DNA of 64,000 bases from Paractinoplanes tereljensis (GCF_016862435.1 NZ_BOMY01000053.1:124001-188000), one strand, 5' to 3'. Numbered from the stretch's first letter, positions 26,000 through 34,070 are shown. The notes: generated from the letters alone by a model not told the origin. Made by a program: numbers and translations.

Positions 26000-27120
26000 C
26001 GGATCCGGACCTGGAGCGCTGGCGGCTCGTGCTCGGCGAACCGGCGTCGGCGGCCGGGCAACTCAGCCCCGAGGCGGCCCGGCGGGACGCCGCCCTCGAC
26101 TGGCTGTACGGCCGCGACGGCGAGCATGACCGGCGCGACGTGCGGCGCGGCGGCGGGCGGTCCGGCGGGGACGGCCCGTCCGCGCTGACCACGGTCGACT
26201 GGCTCGACGACATCAACCAGCTCTTCCCGAAGGAGACGGTCGAGCGGTTGCAGCGCGATGCCATCGAACGGTACGAGATCACCGACATCGTCACCGACCC
26301 CGAGGTGCTGCGCACCGTCGAGCCCAACCCGGCCCTGCTGCGCGCGGTCCTGCAGACCAAGCACCTGATGAACCCCGAGGTGCTGCGCCTGGCCCGGCGC
26401 ATCGTCGAGGCCGTGGTGCGCGACCTGATGGCACGGATGGCCACCGAGGTGCGGGCCGCGTTCACCGGCACCCGGGCCCGCAAGCCGAGCCGCTGGAAGC
26501 AGGCCCGCGACTTCGACGTGAAACGCACCCTGCGCGGCAACCTCGGCCACTACCGCCCCGACGAGCAGCGGCTCTACATCGAGACACCGCATTTCTTCTC
26601 CCGCAGCCGCAAACACGTCGAGCAGTGGCAGCTGATCCTGCTGGTCGACCAGTCCGGCTCGATGGTCGACTCGGTCATCCATTCCGCGGTGACCGCGGCC
26701 TGCCTGTGGGGCCTGCCCGGAGTGCGCACCCACCTGGTCGCCTTCGACACGGCCGTGGTCGACCTGACCCGCGACGTGGACGACCCGGTGGAACTGCTGA
26801 TGAAGGTCCAGCTGGGCGGCGGCACCGACATCGGCCGGGCGGTCCGCTACGCCGCCGGCCTGATCGAGCAGCCACGCCGCGCCATCGTCGCGGTGGTCAG
26901 CGACTTCTACGAGGGCGGTTCGGAGTCGGCGCTGGTCCGCGCGGTCCGCGACCTGGTCGAGCAGGGCACCAAGGTGCTGGGCCTGGCCGCCCTGGACGAA
27001 CAGGCCAACCCCTCCTACGACCGCGAGATGGCCCAGCGCCTGGCCGACGTGGGCGCCGCGGTAGGCGCGATGACCCCCGGCCAGTTGGCCGAGTTCGTAG
27101 CCGAGCAGGTGACCCGATGA
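25996..27120 (+). CDS. VWA domain protein (YehP-like)
   Basis: 374 aa, GTG start overlapping the DUF5682 stop (GTGA). Residues of about 1-205 are helical (ALDWLYGRDGE; EVLRLARRIVEAVVRDL). The von Willebrand A domain starts at about 211 with an intact MIDAS: D218-Q-S220-G-S222 and T277-D278 in GGGTDIG. It ends TPGQLAEFVAEQVTR. MIDAS VWA proteins bind a divalent metal and act as partners for MoxR ATPases (as ViaA does for RavA). It corresponds in order and length to E. coli YehP. Confidence 0.9.
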   Translation: MTDPDLERWRLVLGEPASAAGQLSPEAARRDAALDWLYGRDGEHDRRDVRRGGGRSGGDGPSALTTVDWLDDINQLFPKETVERLQRDAIERYEITDIVTDPEVLRTVEPNPALLRAVLQTKHLMNPEVLRLARRIVEAVVRDLMARMATEVRAAFTGTRARKPSRWKQARDFDVKRTLRGNLGHYRPDEQRLYIETPHFFSRSRKHVEQWQLILLVDQSGSMVDSVIHSAVTAACLWGLPGVRTHLVAFDTAVVDLTRDVDDPVELLMKVQLGGGTDIGRAVRYAAGLIEQPRRAIVAVVSDFYEGGSESALVRAVRDLVEQGTKVLGLAALDEQANPSYDREMAQRLADVGAAVGAMTPGQLAEFVAEQVTR

Positions 27121-29312
27121 GACCCGACCTGCTGGCCCTGACCCCCGAGACCCTGGCCGAACTAACCAACCGTGGCCTGGTCAAGCGGGCCACCCGCGAG
27201 GCCGATCGAGAGCCTCCGGCCCTGTCCGAGGACCCCGACGGCACGGTCCACGCCACCGCCCCCGACGGCACCACGACGTCCCTGCCCACCGGCGGCCTGG
27301 AGGCCGGAAAGTGCAGCTGCGCGGCCCCCGGCGTCTGCCGGCACGTGATCGCGCTGGTCCTCGCCTACCAGCAGCAGCACAATGCCGCCTCCGCCACGGC
27401 GGCCGGACAGGCCGAACGGTCCGAAGCGGCCGGAACGAGCAGATCGCTGCACCCGGCGGGCGAGGCGGAGGCGGCCGGATCACCGGAAGACGAGACGGAG
27501 CCGGAAGCCGGCCCGCACGCCGTCGGGGGCGGCGCGGGCGAAGCCGCAGCCGATCCTCAGCGCGCGACCTCCGCCGGCCTTGAATCCGCACCCGGCCCGG
27601 ATGCCAATTCGACAAGATCGCCCGAGGCCGGGTGGTCGCCCGGGGAGTTCAGCGACGTGCAGCTCGCCGCACGGATCGGGGAACGCGGGGTCACCGCGGC
27701 CCGGCGGGTCGAGCGGGCCGGCTATGTGGCCCGGGTGCATCGCGGCCGGCCCGGCGACCCGGTGCCGACCGTCGAGTTGCCTACCGCCACCGTGCGGTTC
27801 CTGGTGCCGCGCGACCTGGGCTTCGCCCGGACCGACGCGGTCGCGGGCGTCCGGGACGACGTCATCGCGCTGGCGGTGTGGGCGTTCCGGGCCGCCGACG
27901 AGCAGGCACCCGGCCGGCCCGACGTTCAGGTGCAGGTCGGCGGCCGGGCCACGGTTTCGGGCGGGCCAGGTCTGGACCGGGCCGTCGCGCTCGCCGGGCT
28001 GGTCCTCCGGGAGGGTGCCGTCCACCTGGGAGCAGGCATCGGCGCCGAGGTCGCCTCGGTGCGGCGGGAACTCGAGGCCGGGCGGATGCGTTGGCCGCTG
28101 CTCGCCGTGGACGACCTGATCGGCCAGCTCGACGCCTATCGGGACCGAAGCGCCCGCTACCGCCCGGACGCCTTGGCCGACCACGTCGCCGAACTCTTCG
28201 CCCGGCACCGAGCGGTGACCGGCAGCAGCGGCCGCGAACCAGGCGGCAACGACGGCAGCGGCCGCGGGGGCGGGGCCAGTCTGGTTTCGCGGGTGCTGGG
28301 CACTGATGAGGCGTCGGAGACTCCGCTACGGCGGGCTCGGCTGGACGGGCTTGGGGCTCGGGTTTCGGTGGTTGGTGAGGAGCGGGTTGTCGAGGTGTTC
28401 CTGGCGCATGCGGACAGTGCGACCGTGCTGGTGCTGCGACGGGCGTACGAGACCGAGGATGTCGGGCCTCGTCTGGGCGAACGCCGCGTCGCCGGGGTGA
28501 CCATCCGGGCGCTCGCGTCCGGGGCCGTGGTCACCGAGTCGGCGTCGCGCAGCGCCAGCCGCACCGTGCGGCTGGGTGCCCGGCGGCTGAGCCGCACCGA
28601 GGCGATGGCGTCCCGTGGGTCGTGGCAGCACCTGCCGCGCACGCTGATCGCGAGCGATCTGGCCGTTCTCGCCGCCGAGCTGGACGCCCTGCCACCGCGG
28701 CCGATCCGCGCCCGGGTGGAGGCCGAGTTGGTGCGCGTGGTGCCGATCGCCGAGGTGCTGTCACTCAGCTACGCGCCGGGGGCGCAGCGGCTCGACGCCG
28801 TCGTCGCCGACGCCCAGGGCACCACGGCGACGATCACCGCTACCCACGCGGCCTGCGCCCCTGGCCGGCTGGACGCGGTGGCCGAGGCGCTGAGCGGGGA
28901 GGCCCGGTATGTCGCGGGCAGCGTCCGCCGGGGTGGCGGGGGCGTGCTCATCGACCCGATCGGCTTCGCGGTGGGCGACGGCGTACTGGTGCCCGATCTG
29001 GCCCCGGCCGGGCACGGCACGGGCCCGCCGCGGCCGGCGGACGCGGCGGCCGACCCGCTCGGCCACGCGCTGGACGAGGCGCTGACCCTGCTGGCCGAGG
29101 TGGCCCACCGCGGCCTGCTGCACACCCCGCCGACCATGCCCGGCCGGTTGCGGGCCGCCGCCGACCACCTCGGCCGCGCCGGCCTGCGCCGCGCTGCCGA
29201 GTCCACGAAGGTCCTGGCCGACCGGCTCGGGCCCGACCCCGGCGATGAGGCGGCAAACGCCTGGGTCGATGCCTACCTGCGGGTCTCCGTCACGTCCGAG
29301 CTCCGCCCCTAG
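27117..29312 (+). CDS. SWIM zinc-finger protein (YehQ-like)
   Basis: 731 aa from the ATG at 27117 that overlaps the VWA stop (ATGA). The SWIM motif CxCx5CxH is intact: C66, C68, C74, H76. SWIM fingers bind nucleic acid or protein. Immediately after it, residues of about 86-180 are low-complexity and Glu/Ala/Gly/Pro-rich, probably disordered. The rest (about 185-731) is alpha/beta with unknown function, including VRFLVPRDLGFAR, LGARRLSRTEAMASRGSW and GTTATITATHAAC. It is the last gene of the five-gene unit. A block near 28,276-28,520 has G/T-ending codons unlike its flanks. Confidence 0.88.
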   Translation: MRPDLLALTPETLAELTNRGLVKRATREADREPPALSEDPDGTVHATAPDGTTTSLPTGGLEAGKCSCAAPGVCRHVIALVLAYQQQHNAASATAAGQAERSEAAGTSRSLHPAGEAEAAGSPEDETEPEAGPHAVGGGAGEAAADPQRATSAGLESAPGPDANSTRSPEAGWSPGEFSDVQLAARIGERGVTAARRVERAGYVARVHRGRPGDPVPTVELPTATVRFLVPRDLGFARTDAVAGVRDDVIALAVWAFRAADEQAPGRPDVQVQVGGRATVSGGPGLDRAVALAGLVLREGAVHLGAGIGAEVASVRRELEAGRMRWPLLAVDDLIGQLDAYRDRSARYRPDALADHVAELFARHRAVTGSSGREPGGNDGSGRGGGASLVSRVLGTDEASETPLRRARLDGLGARVSVVGEERVVEVFLAHADSATVLVLRRAYETEDVGPRLGERRVAGVTIRALASGAVVTESASRSASRTVRLGARRLSRTEAMASRGSWQHLPRTLIASDLAVLAAELDALPPRPIRARVEAELVRVVPIAEVLSLSYAPGAQRLDAVVADAQGTTATITATHAACAPGRLDAVAEALSGEARYVAGSVRRGGGGVLIDPIGFAVGDGVLVPDLAPAGHGTGPPRPADAAADPLGHALDEALTLLAEVAHRGLLHTPPTMPGRLRAAADHLGRAGLRRAAESTKVLADRLGPDPGDEAANAWVDAYLRVSVTSELRP

Positions 29313-29325
29313 GACGAAGGGGCGG
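29303..29325 (+). terminator. Hairpin overlapping the SWIM stop codon
   Basis: CCGCCCCT and AGGGGCGG arms (8 bp) with a 7-base loop; the TAG stop is inside the hairpin. It sits at the end of the five-gene unit and before the methyltransferase at 29379. There is no T-run, as usual in high-GC actinobacteria. Confidence 0.45.
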
Positions 29326-29378
29326 CGCCGGGCCAGCATGGCGTTGTCACCGATTCGCCGGGAGATACTCTGCTCGGC

Positions 29379-30017
29379 ATGCGCGTTCCGGGTTGGCTTG
29401 ATGACACGCGGACCTCGTACGACACCGTGGCGGTCAGTTACGCCGATCTGCTGCGGGACTCGCTGGCGGGCGAGCCGTTCCAGCGCGGGATCCTGGCGCT
29501 GTTCGCCGAGTGGGTTCGCGGCGCGGGGAACGGGCCGGTCGCCGACGTGGGCTGCGGGCCAGGCCGGCTCACCGGTTACCTGCACGGCATCGGCCTGGAC
29601 GCGTTCGGCGTCGACCTCTCGCCCGCGATGATCGAGGTGGCGCGGCGCGATCATCCGGGCTTGCGGTTCGAGGTCGGGTCGATGACGGCTCTCGACCTGG
29701 CCGATGGCAGCCTGACCGGGCTGCTCGCCTGGTTCTCGCTGATCCACGTGCCGGATGAGGACGTGCCGACCGTGCTCGCCGAGTTCTTCCGGGTCCTGCA
29801 GCCGGGCGGAGTGCTCCTGGCCGGCTTCCACGCCGGCGAGGGCAGCAAGCTCAAAACCGAGGGCTACGGCGGACACCAGATGAACGTCTACGTCCACCGC
29901 CGCTCGCCCGCTCGGGTGGCGAGCTGGCTGCAAGAGGCCGGCTTCACCGTGGAGGCCGAGATGGCCCACCACCCGGCCCCGGACGTAGAAGGTGGCTTCG
30001 TTTTCGCCCACCGGTAG
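29379..30017 (+). CDS. Class I SAM-dependent methyltransferase
   Basis: 212 aa, ATG at 29379. The SAM loop VADVGCGPG is at residues 54-62, followed by GVDLSPAMIEVAR, SMTALDLADGSL, AWFSLIHVPDE and RVLQPGGVLLAGFH, a complete UbiE/methyltransferase-11 type fold. The C-terminus has the ASWLQEAGFTVEAEM signature. The substrate is unknown. Its TAG stop at 30015-30017 directly abuts the stop of the convergent LysR gene. Confidence 0.88.
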   Translation: MRVPGWLDDTRTSYDTVAVSYADLLRDSLAGEPFQRGILALFAEWVRGAGNGPVADVGCGPGRLTGYLHGIGLDAFGVDLSPAMIEVARRDHPGLRFEVGSMTALDLADGSLTGLLAWFSLIHVPDEDVPTVLAEFFRVLQPGGVLLAGFHAGEGSKLKTEGYGGHQMNVYVHRRSPARVASWLQEAGFTVEAEMAHHPAPDVEGGFVFAHR

Positions 30018-30938
30018 TCAGAGGAGGGCGGCCAGGCGATGCACCGCTGGGTTGGTGGTGGCGGTGGGGTAGGCCAGGGCTATGTCTACCGTGGGGATGG
30101 GGTCGGTGAAGCGGCGCAGGCGGACTCCGGGGACCTTTAACGACCGGGCTCGGCCTGCTGGGACCGCTGCTATCAGGGTGCCCTCCGCCACCGCGCGCAG
30201 TAGCTGTTCGTCGTCGGGCTCGTGGCGGGACAGGGTGAAGCCGCCGGCCGGCCAGATCTGGGCGATGGTTCGGTCGAACATGCCGGGGCCGTTCTCTCGG
30301 GGCCACATCACGGCCGGCAGGCCGGCTATCGCCGGGCGGGGGATGCGGCGGCGGGTGGCCAGCGGATGCGCGGCGGGTACGGCCAGCAAGAGCTCCTCGC
30401 TGTCCACGTGCAGGCAGGTCAGGGTCGGCTCGTCGACCGGTGGGCGGATGAACGCGGCGTCTACCGCGCCGGCGCGCAGGGCCTCCACGTTGGGGGTGGT
30501 CCAGCCCGTGGACGGCAGGACCTCCACCTGGGGATACGCCGCCCGGAACCGGGCCACCAACGCGTCCACCCGGCCGCCTCGGGCCGAGCGGGTGTAGGCC
30601 AGGCGCAGCGTGCCCTGCGCGGCGGCGGCGATCCGGGCGGCCGCGGCGTCCACCTCGGCCAGCAGGCGGTCGGTCTCGGCGGCCACCCGCGCGCCGACCG
30701 GGGTGAGGGTGCAACCGCGAGGGTGCCGCTCGACCAGGGGCGTGCCCAACTGCCGTTCCAGGGCCTGGATCTGCTGGCTCAGCGCGGGCTGGGTCAGGTG
30801 CAGCCGGGCGGCGGCCCGGGTGAAGTGCAGCTCGGCCACCAGCACCTGGAACGACCTCAGCCGGTCCAGGTCGATTCCCGCCAGCCGCGCCCCCTCCGAC
30901 CGGGCCGTCGTCGCGAACGCGGGCCGCAACCGTTCCAT
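30018..30938 (-). CDS. LysR-family transcriptional regulator
   Basis: 306 aa from the ATG at 30936-30938. The helix-turn-helix is at about 25-80 (LDRLRSFQVLVAELHF, TRAAARLHLTQPALSQQIQALERQLGTPLVER). The periplasmic-binding-protein-like effector domain follows (LRLAYTRSARGG; EELLLAVPAAHPLA). There is an unusual extra segment of about 22 residues before the HTH; no better start is seen. It is divergent from the D-amino-acid oxidase gene, whose promoter holds a LysR-type box, so it very likely regulates that gene. Confidence 0.9.
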   Translation of the reverse strand: MERLRPAFATTARSEGARLAGIDLDRLRSFQVLVAELHFTRAAARLHLTQPALSQQIQALERQLGTPLVERHPRGCTLTPVGARVAAETDRLLAEVDAAAARIAAAAQGTLRLAYTRSARGGRVDALVARFRAAYPQVEVLPSTGWTTPNVEALRAGAVDAAFIRPPVDEPTLTCLHVDSEELLLAVPAAHPLATRRRIPRPAIAGLPAVMWPRENGPGMFDRTIAQIWPAGGFTLSRHEPDDEQLLRAVAEGTLIAAVPAGRARSLKVPGVRLRRFTDPIPTVDIALAYPTATTNPAVHRLAALL

Positions 30939-30947
30939 CCCCGCATC

Positions 30948-30995
30948 ATAAGCGTGGCTTATCGCCGGGCACGGAAGACCAATTGGCCGGCCAAT
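30948..30995. promoter_or_regulatory. LysR box and second palindrome between LysR and oxidase genes
   Basis: ATAAGC-GTG-GCTTAT at 30948-30962 is a perfect inverted repeat with the T-N11-A form expected for LysR binding. A second, perfect 14-base palindrome ATTGGCCGGCCAAT lies at 30982-30995, 25-38 bases before the oxidase start. The first is 10 bases from the LysR start, fitting autorepression. Confidence 0.7.
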
Positions 30996-31019
30996 GAACA
31001 CCCCGGCAGGATCGAGGGC

Positions 31020-31967
31020 ATGACGGACGTGATCGTGGTGGGCGGCGGGGTGATCGGGCTGACCGCGGCCATCCGGCTGCTGGAACGCGGCCACACCGTG
31101 ACCGTGTGGTCGGCCGACGACCCGCTGGACACCGTGTCGGCGGTGGCGGCGGCCGCCTGGTACCCGACCCGCATCGATGGGAATCCGCAGGTCGCGCGGT
31201 GGTCGGTGGCTACCTACCGGGAGTTCCGGCGGCAGCTCGACGACGGCGTGCCGGGGCTGCTGCTGCGGCCGACCCGCAACCTGCTTCGCGACCCGATCGC
31301 GGAACTGCCCTGGTGGGCGGGGGCGGCCGACGGCGTACGGCTGCGGGACGGCTCCCACCCGTACGCGCAAGAATTGCACTTCCTGGCGCCCCTCGCCGAG
31401 ATGGGCATCTATCTGCCCTGGCTGGCCCGCCGGATCGAGGAGGCCGGAGGCCGGATCGAGCGGCGGCGGGTGACCAGCCTGGCCGACGCGGACGCGGAGG
31501 TGGTGGTCAACGCGACCGGGCTGGCCGCCCGGGAGCTGGCCGGGGATCCGGCGGTGCATCCGGCACGCGGGCACATCGTGCTGGTCGAGAACCCGGGCAT
31601 CAGCGAGGCGGTGCGGGATTCGGCGGGCGGCGCCTACGTGCATCCGCGGTCGGCGGACGTGGTGCTGGGTGGCACGTTCGAGGTGGGGCGCGGCGATTTC
31701 GCGCCGGATCCGGCGCAGGCGGCGGCGATCGTCGAACGCTGCGTCGCGCTGGTGCCGGAGCTGGCCGGGGCGCAGATCCTCGGCGAGCGGATCGGCCTGC
31801 GGCCTTCCCGTCACGGTGGGCCGCGGGTCGAGGTCTCCGGCAAGATCATTCACGCGTACGGGCATGGCGGCGCCGGGATGACGCTGTCGTGGGGTTGCGC
31901 CGACGAGGTCGCCGACCTGGTCAGCGCAGCACTGCCGCCAGCAGGTCGTCGACGTACCGGGCGGTGA
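31020..31967 (+). CDS. FAD-dependent D-amino-acid oxidase-like protein
   Basis: 315 aa from the ATG at 31020. The Rossmann FAD loop VIVVGGGVIGLTAAIRLLERGH covers residues 4-25. Family motifs include AAAAWYPTR, VVVNATGLAARELAGD, HPARGHIVLVE, YVHPRSADVVLGGT, IGLRPSRHGGPRVE and the C-terminal HAYGHGGAGMTLSWG, as in D-amino-acid/D-aspartate oxidases. It would convert a D-amino acid to the keto acid with H2O2 release; which one is unknown. Divergent LysR control is likely. The 3' end overlaps the TetR remnant on the other strand by 47 bases. Confidence 0.88.
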   Translation: MTDVIVVGGGVIGLTAAIRLLERGHTVTVWSADDPLDTVSAVAAAAWYPTRIDGNPQVARWSVATYREFRRQLDDGVPGLLLRPTRNLLRDPIAELPWWAGAADGVRLRDGSHPYAQELHFLAPLAEMGIYLPWLARRIEEAGGRIERRRVTSLADADAEVVVNATGLAARELAGDPAVHPARGHIVLVENPGISEAVRDSAGGAYVHPRSADVVLGGTFEVGRGDFAPDPAQAAAIVERCVALVPELAGAQILGERIGLRPSRHGGPRVEVSGKIIHAYGHGGAGMTLSWGCADEVADLVSAALPPAGRRRTGR

Positions 31968-32070
31968 TCGGCTGCCGGGTCAGGATCCGGTAGATCATGG
32001 CGCCGAGCAGCGTCTCGGCCACCACCTCGCCGCCGGGCAGCCGCGCGGCCAGCGCGGCGGCGGTCGGCCG
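31921..32070 (-). pseudogene. TetR-family remnant, C-terminal end only
   Basis: On the minus strand the reading frame ends at the TGA of 31921-31923 with VAETLLGAMIYRILTRQP then ITARYVDDLLAAVLR, the typical end of a TetR C-terminal domain. Upstream, family-like sequence stops at about 32070, where it meets the SDR remnant head to head. There is no helix-turn-helix and no start codon in frame, so the N-terminal two-thirds has been lost. It overlaps the 3' end of the oxidase gene. Confidence 0.7.
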
Positions 32071-32261
32071 AGCTGGACGGCCCGAGCGGCGACCACATGC
32101 GCACCGCCCTGGCGATGTCCGCGGCTGGGCGGATCGGCACCCCGGCCGACATCGCGGCCGCCGCGGCCTTCCTGCTCGGCCCGGACGCCTCCTACATCAC
32201 CGGCACCGACCTGCTGGTCAACGGCGGCGTGACGGCATCCGGCGGCCTCGCGCGGCGCTAG
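32064..32261 (+). pseudogene. Short-chain dehydrogenase remnant, C-terminal end only
   Basis: The plus-strand frame from about 32064 to the TAG at 32259-32261 reads AELDGPSGDHMRTALAM, then GRIGTPADIAAAAAFLLGPD, then ASYITGTDLLVNGGVTA. This is the canonical C-terminus of a classical SDR (the last ~65 residues). The NAD loop and catalytic Tyr/Lys are absent and there is no start. With the abutting TetR remnant it looks like what is left after a deletion took out the 5' halves of two divergent genes. Confidence 0.75.
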
Positions 32262-32266
32262 AACGC

Positions 32267-32358
32267 GGCGCCAAACGCGGCGCTGAACCCGGCACCAAAC
32301 GCGGCGCTGAACCCGGTGCCGCGTCGCTGAACCCGGCGCCAAACGCGGCGCTGAAACG
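32267..32358. repeat. 24-base tandem repeat, four units
   Basis: Units at 32267-32290, 32291-32314, 32315-32334 (20 bases, with a 4-base deletion) and 32335-32358, each like GGCGCCAAACGCGGCGCTGA followed by ACCC. It lies just after the SDR remnant stop and before the DUF1203 gene. The 20-base unit breaks frame, so it is noncoding. Confidence 0.8.
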
Positions 32359-32411
32359 CGGCGGCCGATTCCCGCCAGACTTCGCGCGGCGCGGGCGCGA
32401 GCATCGAGGGT

Positions 32412-32873
32412 ATGAATTTTGTTGTCTCACCCATCTCCGCCGCCTGGCTGGCGACCGTGCGCCGGGATCTCGTCGACGACGCCGGGGACCGGTTCGAACC
32501 TTTCATCGCCGAAGAGGGCGGCGCGCAGCTGCGGTGCTGCCTGCGCAACGCCGAGACCGGGGAACGCCTGGCCCTGGTCGCCTACCGGCCGGCCGGGACG
32601 GCCGGCGCCTACCGGGAGATCGGCCCGGTCTTCGTGCACGCCGATCCCTGCGACGGCTACCGGGAACCCGGCCAGTACCCGGCCGGGTTCCGCGAGCGCA
32701 AGCAGGTGCTGCGCGCCTACGACGAGGCCGGGCGGATCGCCGACGCGATCATGGTCGAGGGGCCCGGTGCGGAGGCCGGCATCCGGCAGTTGCTGGAGCG
32801 CCCGGAGGTGGCCACCGTGCACAGCCGCGCCGTCCTGTACGGCTGCTTCAGCTTCGCGATCGACCGCGCTTAA
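32412..32873 (+). CDS. DUF1203 domain protein
   Basis: 153 aa, ATG at 32412. The pattern LRCCLRNAETGERLALVAY, then YREIGPVFVHADPCDGY, then RKQVLRAYDEAGRIADA matches DUF1203, a small uncharacterised family with a conserved CRxCL-type pair and an HxDPC motif. No function is known. It stands between two minisatellites with no close partner gene. Confidence 0.75.
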   Translation: MNFVVSPISAAWLATVRRDLVDDAGDRFEPFIAEEGGAQLRCCLRNAETGERLALVAYRPAGTAGAYREIGPVFVHADPCDGYREPGQYPAGFRERKQVLRAYDEAGRIADAIMVEGPGAEAGIRQLLERPEVATVHSRAVLYGCFSFAIDRA

Positions 32874-33020
32874 CCTGGCCGCGCGCAGCCTGGCCGCGCG
32901 CAGCCTGGCCGCGCGCAGCCTGGCCGCGCCTAGCCTGGCCGCGCCTAGCCTGGCCGCGCCTAGCCTGGCCGCGCCTAGCCTGGCCGCGCCTAGCCTGGCC
33001 GCGCTTAGCCTGGCCCTGGC
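32874..33020. repeat. 15-base minisatellite, nine full units
   Basis: It begins at the first base after the DUF1203 stop. The nine exact-length units start CCTGGCCGCGC: three end GCAG, five end CTAG and one ends TTAG. A partial tenth unit follows. The copies change in blocks, as expected from slippage or unequal exchange. The normally rare CTAG appears every 15 bases. Confidence 0.9.
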
Positions 33021-33077
33021 AGTCCTACGAAAACCGGTCGACTGCCTGAGCGGCCGTCCGCCGCGCACGATCGGAGC

Positions 33078-34016
33078 ATGACAAACACCGTTCTGATCAC
33101 CGGGCCGACCCGGGGCCTGGGCCGCGCCGCCACCCTCGCGATGGCGGGCCGGCCGCCGGCCGAACGCCCCGACCTGCTGCTGGTCGGCCGGGCCGGGAAA
33201 GCGCTGACCGAGGTCGCCGCCGAAGCGCGTGCACGCGGCGCGACGGTGCACGAGGTCGGCGCCGACCTGGCCCGGCTCGCCGACGTGCGGGCCGCCGCGG
33301 TCGCCGTGCGGGAACTGCTCGACAGCGGGGCGGTGCGGCCGCTCGGGGCCCTGGTCGCCAACGCCGGGGCGATGTCGACCGACACCCGCACCGCGTCGGC
33401 CGACGGCTACGAGATGACCTTCGCGGTCAACTATATGGCGCACGCCCAGCTCATCGGGGATCTGCTCGGGGCGTTCACCTCGCCCGGCCGGATCGTGCTG
33501 CTCGGCTCCAACACCTACAGCGCCAACTTCTGGCGGCGGCTGCTGAGCGTGCCCGAGGCACAGTGGCGCGACCCGGTGGAGATCGCCCGGCCGGCGACCG
33601 GCGCGGAGAACCCGGGCTTCAAGTCCAGCGGGATCGCCTACTCCACCGCGAAGCTGGCGATCCTGTACTACGCCCACGAGCTGCAGCGTCAGGTCGGCGC
33701 CGGGCTCAACGTGTCGGTGTACGAGCCGGGCTGGATGCCGGGCACCGCGCTCAGCCGGGGCGCCCCGGCGTTCGCCCAGGCGATGGGCCGCGGCCTGGGC
33801 CGGCTGCCCGGGGTGGCCACGCCGGAGCGGTCCGGGCCGGTCCTGGCCTCGGTCGCCCTCGACGACCGGTGGGCGCACCTGCGCGACGGCGCGTTCGTGG
33901 TGCGCGACAAGGTGGTCGAGGTCCAGCCGGTAGCCCACGACCGCGACCGCGAACGCCGCCTGTGGGCGGCCACCGCGGAACTGCTGACCGGAAGCACCAG
34001 CCCGCAGCAGAGGTGA
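33078..34016 (+). CDS. Short-chain dehydrogenase/reductase (retinol-dehydrogenase/protochlorophyllide-like)
   Basis: 312 aa. The NAD(P) loop TGPTRGLG is at residues 8-15, NAG in LVANAGAMS at about 95, and the catalytic pair Tyr188-x3-Lys192 (YSTAK). The extra loop between the Ser and Tyr regions and the length are those of the classical-extended WW-domain/light-dependent reductase-like SDRs. It reduces or oxidises an unknown alcohol or ketone. The C-terminus is followed by a third tandem repeat. It is intact, unlike the SDR remnant at 32064. Confidence 0.88.
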   Translation: MTNTVLITGPTRGLGRAATLAMAGRPPAERPDLLLVGRAGKALTEVAAEARARGATVHEVGADLARLADVRAAAVAVRELLDSGAVRPLGALVANAGAMSTDTRTASADGYEMTFAVNYMAHAQLIGDLLGAFTSPGRIVLLGSNTYSANFWRRLLSVPEAQWRDPVEIARPATGAENPGFKSSGIAYSTAKLAILYYAHELQRQVGAGLNVSVYEPGWMPGTALSRGAPAFAQAMGRGLGRLPGVATPERSGPVLASVALDDRWAHLRDGAFVVRDKVVEVQPVAHDRDRERRLWAATAELLTGSTSPQQR

Positions 34017-34070
34017 GCCCGCAGCTGCCCTCAGCGGAAGCGGCAGCAGCGCCGGCGCGGCAGCCCGCAG

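Noticed and set aside
18861..29312. Known toxin-antitoxin, restriction-modification, CBASS or retron system
   Set aside because: No nuclease, methylase, cyclase of that type, reverse transcriptase or toxin motif is present; the domains fit the yeh-like set instead.
32874..33020. CRISPR-like array
   Set aside because: Units are 15 bases, head to tail, with no unique spacers and no cas genes nearby.
31997..33049. Plus-strand open frame with a Pro-Arg-Ala-Trp repeat tail over the 15-base array
   Set aside because: It crosses the scar, the SDR remnant in the wrong frame and the DUF1203 gene. The repeat keeps frame only because 15 is divisible by three.
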